64,000 nucleotides of DNA from Cellulomonas edaphi (GTDB taxonomy: Bacteria > Actinomycetota > Actinomycetes > Actinomycetales > Cellulomonadaceae). The stretch lies in the NCBI RefSeq assembly GCF_030362815.1, contig NZ_JAUCGR010000002.1:992001-1056000 (forward strand), in the 5' to 3' direction. A program made the translations under genes and the position numbers. This document shows positions 60,064 through 64,000 of the stretch, in pieces. The notes under the pieces were generated by a model. The model had not been told where the DNA came from, searched no databases, and saw only the letters and a list, made by a program, of their open reading frames with translations. Positions within the stretch are counted from its first letter, which is position 1, and each line of letters starts with the position of its first letter.

Positions 60064-60861
60064 TCAGCGGTAGTCCGGTCCGCCGTCCACGTCGAAGACC
60101 TCTTCGAGGGTCGTCACACCCTCGGCCGCCATGTGGGCGGTCAGGCCACGGCCCACCCAGCGCAGGTGCCACGCCTCGGGTGAGTACCCGGTCACGGCCT
60201 GGTTGGCCCGGGTGTACCGCACCAGGAAGCCGTACTCGCCAGCGTGCTCGGCGATCCACCGGCCTTCCGGTGTCCGGGCGAAGCAGGTGGTGAAGTCGCA
60301 GTCCGGAGACGTCGCGCTGCCCAGGTCCACGGCGAGGCCGGTCTGGTGCTCGCTGTACCCGGGACGCGCGGAGTACCGCTCGGCGTGGTCCCGCCCGTGG
60401 ATGGCGAGCATGTTGCCGAAGATGCGCTCCTGGTAGGCGTACGAGCGGTAGCCGCTCTGCATCGTCAGCTCGACGCCGTCGGACGCGGCGGCGTCGACCA
60501 TGTCCCGCAGGTCCCGGACCACCTTCTCGCGCACCTTCTCGCCCTCGAACCCGACCAGGTCGTCGGGGGCGTACCGGACCGGGTCGAGCCGGTGGTGCTT
60601 GTTCGCCACCACCCACGGGCTCGCCGGGTCGGTCGTCGAGTGGGCGGTGAGATCGAACGCGGGCGTCGGGGAGGGGGTCGGACTCACCGGTGCGCGAGAC
60701 ACGGTCGCGGTGGGCGCCGCCCGCGAGGGGGTGGGCGAGTCGAGGGCGTCACCGCGGTGCTGGTCCTGTGCCCGCCCGACGGACCACGCCGCCCCGGCGC
60801 CGACCAGCAGGGCCGCCACGACGACGGCCGCACCCAGGGCGCGAGGCGGTCGGTGGCTCAC
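60064..60861 (-). CDS. D-alanyl-D-alanine carboxypeptidase, VanY/M15B family
   Basis: 265 residues from GTG 60861 (TACCGT 7 nt upstream, leaderless); longer starts up to 60912 exist. Membrane anchor about 8-28, Thr/Pro-rich spacer, then the M15B domain with Q-S-G-Y-R-S-Y, zinc ligands in S-E-H-Q-T-G-L-A-V-D (His, Asp) and W-H-L-R-W-V-G (His). Trims the terminal D-Ala of peptidoglycan stem peptides outside the membrane. Confidence 0.9.
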   Translation of the reverse strand: MSHRPPRALGAAVVVAALLVGAGAAWSVGRAQDQHRGDALDSPTPSRAAPTATVSRAPVSPTPSPTPAFDLTAHSTTDPASPWVVANKHHRLDPVRYAPDDLVGFEGEKVREKVVRDLRDMVDAAASDGVELTMQSGYRSYAYQERIFGNMLAIHGRDHAERYSARPGYSEHQTGLAVDLGSATSPDCDFTTCFARTPEGRWIAEHAGEYGFLVRYTRANQAVTGYSPEAWHLRWVGRGLTAHMAAEGVTTLEEVFDVDGGPDYR

Positions 60862-60904
60862 GGGGGTCACGGTATCCCGGGCGCGCCGGTGCCATGATCG
60901 GCGC
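60862..60904. promoter_or_regulatory. Divergent leaderless promoters vanY-like / SnoaL-like
   Basis: Minus: TACCGT (60869-60874), 7 nt to GTG 60861. Plus: CATGAT (60893-60898), 6 nt to ATG 60905. Only 18 bp separates the two -10 boxes. Confidence 0.55.
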
Positions 60905-61294
60905 ATGACCACGCCGGACCCGCTGGAGTTCGCCGCCGCCTGGGTAGCCGCCTGGAACGCCCACGACCTCGAGGCCGTTCTTTCTCACTTCCGCGAGGAC
61001 GTCGTGTTCACCTCGCCGGTCGCCACACGCGTGGTGCCCGACTCCGGTGGCGTGATCCGCGGCAAGGGCGCGCTGCGCGCGTACTGGACACGCGGCCTCG
61101 AGCTGATCCCCGACCTCCGCTTCTCGGTGGAGCGGGTGTTCGCGGGCGTGGACGTGCTGGTCATCAGCTATCGCAACCAGCGCGGCGCCCTCGTGGACGA
61201 GGTGCTCGTGTTCCGCGACGGGCTGGTGATCGAGGGCCACGGGACGTACCTCACGGGCGACGACAACCCGGCCGGGGTCGTCGATGCAGCCTGA
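60905..61294 (+). CDS. SnoaL/NTF2-like protein
   Basis: 129 residues, a single NTF2-like cone: N-terminal helix F-A-A-A-W-V-A-A-W-N-A-H-D-L-E-A-V-L, D-V-V-F-T-S-P-V, G-K-G-A-L-R-A-Y-W, and terminal strand L-V-I-E-G-H-G-T-Y. The fold hosts isomerases and hydrolases, but no specific activity can be assigned. Overlaps the next gene by 11 nt. Confidence 0.85.
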   Translation: MTTPDPLEFAAAWVAAWNAHDLEAVLSHFREDVVFTSPVATRVVPDSGGVIRGKGALRAYWTRGLELIPDLRFSVERVFAGVDVLVISYRNQRGALVDEVLVFRDGLVIEGHGTYLTGDDNPAGVVDAA

Positions 61295-62057
61295 CGTCGT
61301 CGTCCCGTACGGCCCGCACGCCGACCAGGTGGTGGACCTGCACCTGCCCGACCGACGCGACGCGCCGCTCGTCTGCCTGCTGCACGGCGGGTTCTGGCGC
61401 GCGGCGTACGACCGCATGCACGTCCGCGTGGTGGTCGACGCCCTCACGGCGGCCGGCTACGCGGTGGCGAACGTCGAGTACCGGCGCGTCGGCTCCGGCG
61501 GCGGCTGGCCGGGCACGTTCGACGACGTCGCGGCCGCGCTCGACGCCGTCCCCGCGATGCTCGCCGAACGTCTCCCGGGCCGCGCCAACACGGGCTCAAT
61601 CGTGTACGTCGGACACTCGGCCGGTGGGCACCTCGCCCTGTGGGCGGCGCTGCGCTCCCCCGCGCCGCGCGTGCTCGGGGTGGTGCCCCTGGCGCCGGTC
61701 GCGGACCTCGGAGCCGCCCACGCGCTCGGCCTGAGCCGCGGCGCCGTCTCCGAGCTCCTGGGCGGTTCCCCCACGGACGTGCCCGACCGGTACTCGGCCG
61801 CGGACCCGATGGCGCTCGGCCGGCCACACGCCCGCGCGGTGGTGCTGCACGGCGAGCGCGACGACGTCGCACCGCTCGCTCTCTCGCAGGCCTACGCAGC
61901 GCGCACCGGCGTCGAGCTCCGTGCGTTGCCGGGCATCGGCCACTTCGAGCTCATCGATCCGACGTCGAGCGCATGGCCGGCCGTGCGGACGGCGATCGAC
62001 GACGTGGCACAATCAGGACGCGAACCGTCCGGAATGGGTCCTACGGTCGCCCCATGA
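61284..62057 (+). CDS. Alpha/beta hydrolase (kynurenine formamidase-like)
   Basis: 257 residues. Oxyanion-hole H-G-G-F-W, nucleophile elbow V-G-H-S-A-G-G-H-L-A, Asp in H-G-E-R-D-D-V and His in G-I-G-H-F-E. H-G-G-[FY]-W with G-H-S-A-G-G is shared with arylformamidases/KynB-like esterases; the substrate is not certain as no kynurenine genes are nearby. No signal peptide. Confidence 0.87.
   Translation: MQPDVVVPYGPHADQVVDLHLPDRRDAPLVCLLHGGFWRAAYDRMHVRVVVDALTAAGYAVANVEYRRVGSGGGWPGTFDDVAAALDAVPAMLAERLPGRANTGSIVYVGHSAGGHLALWAALRSPAPRVLGVVPLAPVADLGAAHALGLSRGAVSELLGGSPTDVPDRYSAADPMALGRPHARAVVLHGERDDVAPLALSQAYAARTGVELRALPGIGHFELIDPTSSAWPAVRTAIDDVAQSGREPSGMGPTVAP
62042..62053 (+). promoter_or_regulatory. 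Internal -10 box of the second DinB-like gene (leaderless)
   Basis: TACGGT, 6-nt spacer, ATG 62054, inside the last codons of the hydrolase gene. Confidence 0.45.
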
Positions 62058-62641
62058 CGAAGATCGCACCGTGGGAGACGCCCCTCGCCCGGAGCGAGGT
62101 CGACCACCTGGTCGGCTCGCTCGACCTCATGCGCACGACGTTCCGCTGGAAGGCCGACGGGCTCGACGCCGCCGGCCTCGCCGCGACCGTCGGCGCCTCC
62201 ACCCTGACGCTCGGCGGCCTGCTCAAGCACCTGGCCGCCGTCGAGGACACCACGTTCTCGTGGAAGCTGGCGGGCCAGCACCCGGGCCCGATCTGGCACC
62301 CGGAGACGTGGGAGGAGACGCACTCCGAGCTCCTGGCCGCAGGGGACGACGAACCCGCCGCCCTGTACGCCGTCTGGGACGGCGCGGTCGCCCGCTCGCA
62401 CGACCGGCTCGAGCGCGCGCTCGACGGCGGAGGTCTCGACCAGCTGGTCGCGGACACCTACGACGACGGCAGCCACCCCAGCCTGCGCCGCCTGCTGCTC
62501 GACCTCATCCAGGAGTACGCGCGCCACGCCGGCCACGCCGACCTGCTCCGCGAGACCGTGGACGGCCGGGTCGGCGAGGACCCGCCGCTCGACTGGCGAC
62601 CCGCCTCCGGCGGACCGCTCACCTGGATCCGCGCCTACTGA
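62054..62641 (+). CDS. DinB family / DUF664 protein
   Basis: 195 residues. Same fold as the gene at 38.5 kb: L-L-K-H-L-A-A-V-E near residue 57 and L-L-D-L-I-Q-E-Y-A-R-H-A-G-H-A-D-L-L-R-E, with three His placed for a metal site. ATGA overlap with the hydrolase gene. The last 7 nt overlap the end of the convergent WYL gene. Confidence 0.88.
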   Translation: MTKIAPWETPLARSEVDHLVGSLDLMRTTFRWKADGLDAAGLAATVGASTLTLGGLLKHLAAVEDTTFSWKLAGQHPGPIWHPETWEETHSELLAAGDDEPAALYAVWDGAVARSHDRLERALDGGGLDQLVADTYDDGSHPSLRRLLLDLIQEYARHAGHADLLRETVDGRVGEDPPLDWRPASGGPLTWIRAY

Positions 62642-63591
62642 GGGTCCGTGGCGGCGAGCAGCCGGCGCCCGACGCTCCGCACGCACGCGACCAGCTCCGG
62701 GCCGCCGAGGACGCGCAGCGGCACGGGCACGTCGGCGAGGCGCGCCGCGTACCAGGGCGGGTTGCTGGTGGTCGCGACGAGCCGGCACGACGAGCCGTCG
62801 ACCGGCTCGAGCCGCCCGAGGTCACGGGGCAGCCACGTCTGCGCCCGGTGGGCGGGAGCGGCGACGACGACGTCGACCGCGTACTCCCACCCGACCGCGA
62901 GGTGCGCCTCGAGCTCGGCGACCGCGTCGAGGCCCACCGGTGGCTTGAACGCGTCGGCGAGGACGTGGACCGACGTCACCCGGTCCACCCGGCAGGTCCG
63001 CCGAGCATCCACGGCATGCGAGTGGCACAGCAGGTACCAGCGCCCGTGCCGGACCACCACCGCCCAGGGATCCACGTCCGCCGTCCATGTCCGACCGGAC
63101 TCCGAGCGGTACTCCACCCGGACCCGTCGCCCGGCCGCGCACGCCTGCACCAGCGCCGACGCGGTCGCGGGATCCGGCCGCGCCGCACCCCGGTCCGGCA
63201 CGGGCGATGCGACGTCGCGCACCGCGCGGACCGGGTCGGCCAGCGCCTCGGGGAGGGACCGGACGATCTTCCCGAGCGCGGAGCCGACCGGCGCGGAAGG
63301 GTCGTCGGCCGCGTGGTGCCCGTCCAGGACGGCCATGACGAGGGCCATCGCCTCGGTCGCGGTGAACACCAGCGGCGGCGGGCGCACGCCGCGGCCCAGC
63401 CGGTAGCCGCCGTACGGGCCGCGGACGGCCACCACGGGGATGTCGGCGGCGCGCAGCGTCGCGACGTACCGGCGGGCTGCCCGGTCGGACACCCCGAGAC
63501 GCTCGGCGATGCGCTCCGCGGTGATCCCGGGAGCAGCCTGGATCAGCTCGAGCGCGGCGAGAGCGCGCGCGGTCGGGTTGCTCTCCCCCAC
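62635..63591 (-). CDS. WYL domain transcriptional regulator (HTH_11)
   Basis: 318 residues from GTG 63591 (GGAGG upstream). N-terminal winged HTH (R-A-L-A-A-L-E-L-I-Q-A-A-P-G-I-T-A-E-R-I-A-E-R-L-G-V-S) followed by R-G-P-Y-G-G-Y-R-L, a middle helical region and the WYL domain with P-W-A-V-V-V-R-H-G-R-W-Y-L-L near residue 185. WYL proteins bind nucleic-acid or nucleotide ligands; target unknown, perhaps the convergent DinB/hydrolase genes. Confidence 0.9.
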   Translation of the reverse strand: MGESNPTARALAALELIQAAPGITAERIAERLGVSDRAARRYVATLRAADIPVVAVRGPYGGYRLGRGVRPPPLVFTATEAMALVMAVLDGHHAADDPSAPVGSALGKIVRSLPEALADPVRAVRDVASPVPDRGAARPDPATASALVQACAAGRRVRVEYRSESGRTWTADVDPWAVVVRHGRWYLLCHSHAVDARRTCRVDRVTSVHVLADAFKPPVGLDAVAELEAHLAVGWEYAVDVVVAAPAHRAQTWLPRDLGRLEPVDGSSCRLVATTSNPPWYAARLADVPVPLRVLGGPELVACVRSVGRRLLAATDPQ

Positions 63592-63623
63592 CGAGGCCTC
63601 CTTCCGGACGCGATCCGTCCGGG

Positions 63624-64000
63624 TCAGACGCTACTGCCACCGGCGGCGGTGGGTTCCTCGGCCGGCTCGGAGTCGGCTCCGGCGGCCAGGTCCGCCTGGA
63701 TGCGCACGTGCCGCTCGAGGAACGACCGCTCGTCGAGCCGTTTGCGCCGCAGCCACCCGGTGACCTCGTCGTTGCACTTGCTCGCGTTGCAGGACGCGCA
63801 GGCCGGGGCGATGTTCGCCAGGGTGTACCGGCCGCCGCGCGAGATCGGCAGCACGCAGTCGCGCTGCAACGGCACGTCGCGGGCTCCGCAGTAGGCGCAG
63901 CCACCCCACGCGGCGGTCAGCGCGGCCCACTGCGCGGGTGTGAGGTCGTGCTCGACGGCGTCCATCCGCTTCTTGCGGCGGCGCGCGTAGCGGGCCTGGC
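63624..64000 (-). CDS. HNH endonuclease domain protein, 5' end beyond window
   Basis: At least 125 residues; the frame stays open upstream of ATG 63965 with basic sequence (A-R-Y-A-R-R-R-K-K-R), typical of the region before the HNH fold, so the true start is outside. Zinc/HNH pattern: C-A-Y-C-G, then R-D-C-V-L-P-I-S-R-G-G, N-I-A-P-A-C-A-S-C-N-A-S-K. Where most relatives have D-H-V/I, this has D-C-V, so the usual catalytic His is replaced by Cys. It could be a nuclease-dead or divergent member. Confidence 0.82.
   Translation of the reverse strand, partial: QARYARRRKKRMDAVEHDLTPAQWAALTAAWGGCAYCGARDVPLQRDCVLPISRGGRYTLANIAPACASCNASKCNDEVTGWLRRKRLDERSFLERHVRIQADLAAGADSEPAEEPTAAGGSSV

Overview
The window is one contiguous piece of a very GC-rich actinobacterial chromosome. 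Codon third positions are almost all G or C, GTG starts are common, and stop/start overlaps of the GTGA and ATGA type are frequent. Gene content (self-contained nitrate reductase-reductase fusion, SigK/RskA with DipZ and an MPT70/83-type fasciclin lipoprotein, class F sortase, LacI regulators with GAGCGCTC-type operators beside a large carbohydrate-active protein) suggests Micrococcales, most like a Cellulomonas relative. That placement is inference. I found no tRNA, rRNA, IS element, prophage or CRISPR array.

Region 1 (1-20 kb) is mainly nitrate/nitrite assimilation and its cofactors. The minus-strand operon nirB-nirD-cysG-nnaR-sirohydrochlorin chelatase (all genes overlapping by 4 nt) reduces nitrite and makes siroheme. 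A second minus-strand pair, narK plus a 1428-residue nitrate reductase fused to a CysJ-type flavoprotein, imports and reduces nitrate. A third, a Mo-sensing regulator plus modABC, imports molybdate. Between them sit a DUF1697 gene, a drug/sodium-type ABC exporter pair, a HIT hydrolase and a five-helix membrane sulfite-oxidase-like protein with an internal twin-arginine motif.

Region 2 (20-33 kb) is housekeeping and stress: a frameshifted DUF222/HNH gene behind an SOS-box-like site, PPK2 kinase, NhaA antiporter, SDR, DsbA-like protein, O6-methylguanine transferase, MscS-like channel, AlkA-like glycosylase, a DUF4349 lipoprotein and an OafA-type acyltransferase.

Region 3 (32.8-37.8 kb) is a SigK module. 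dipZ and the fasciclin lipoprotein are divergent; each has CCATCC-N15-CCGAAC upstream, and the same element precedes sigK-rskA. About 700 bp of imperfect repeats separates the two halves.

Region 4 (38-57 kb) is metal and sugar metabolism. It holds a 1727-residue, sortase-anchored, multi-domain carbohydrate-active protein whose promoter is bracketed by two palindromic operators next to a divergent LacI gene; a YkgB/DoxX-like protein; a Zn/Mn ABC transporter with a Fur-family-like box; galT-galK-galE with a divergent LacI regulator and a perfect 18-bp palindrome; a GH13 alpha-glucosidase; and a small unknown gene behind a perfect actinobacterial SOS box.

Region 5 (57-64 kb) holds DUF427, a beta-carbonic anhydrase, a CHRD protein coupled to a class F sortase, a VanY-type carboxypeptidase, SnoaL-like, alpha/beta-hydrolase, DinB-like and WYL regulator genes, and an HNH endonuclease running off the end.

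A recurring feature is leaderless transcription: about twenty genes have a TANNNT-like -10 box ending 6-7 nt before the start codon.
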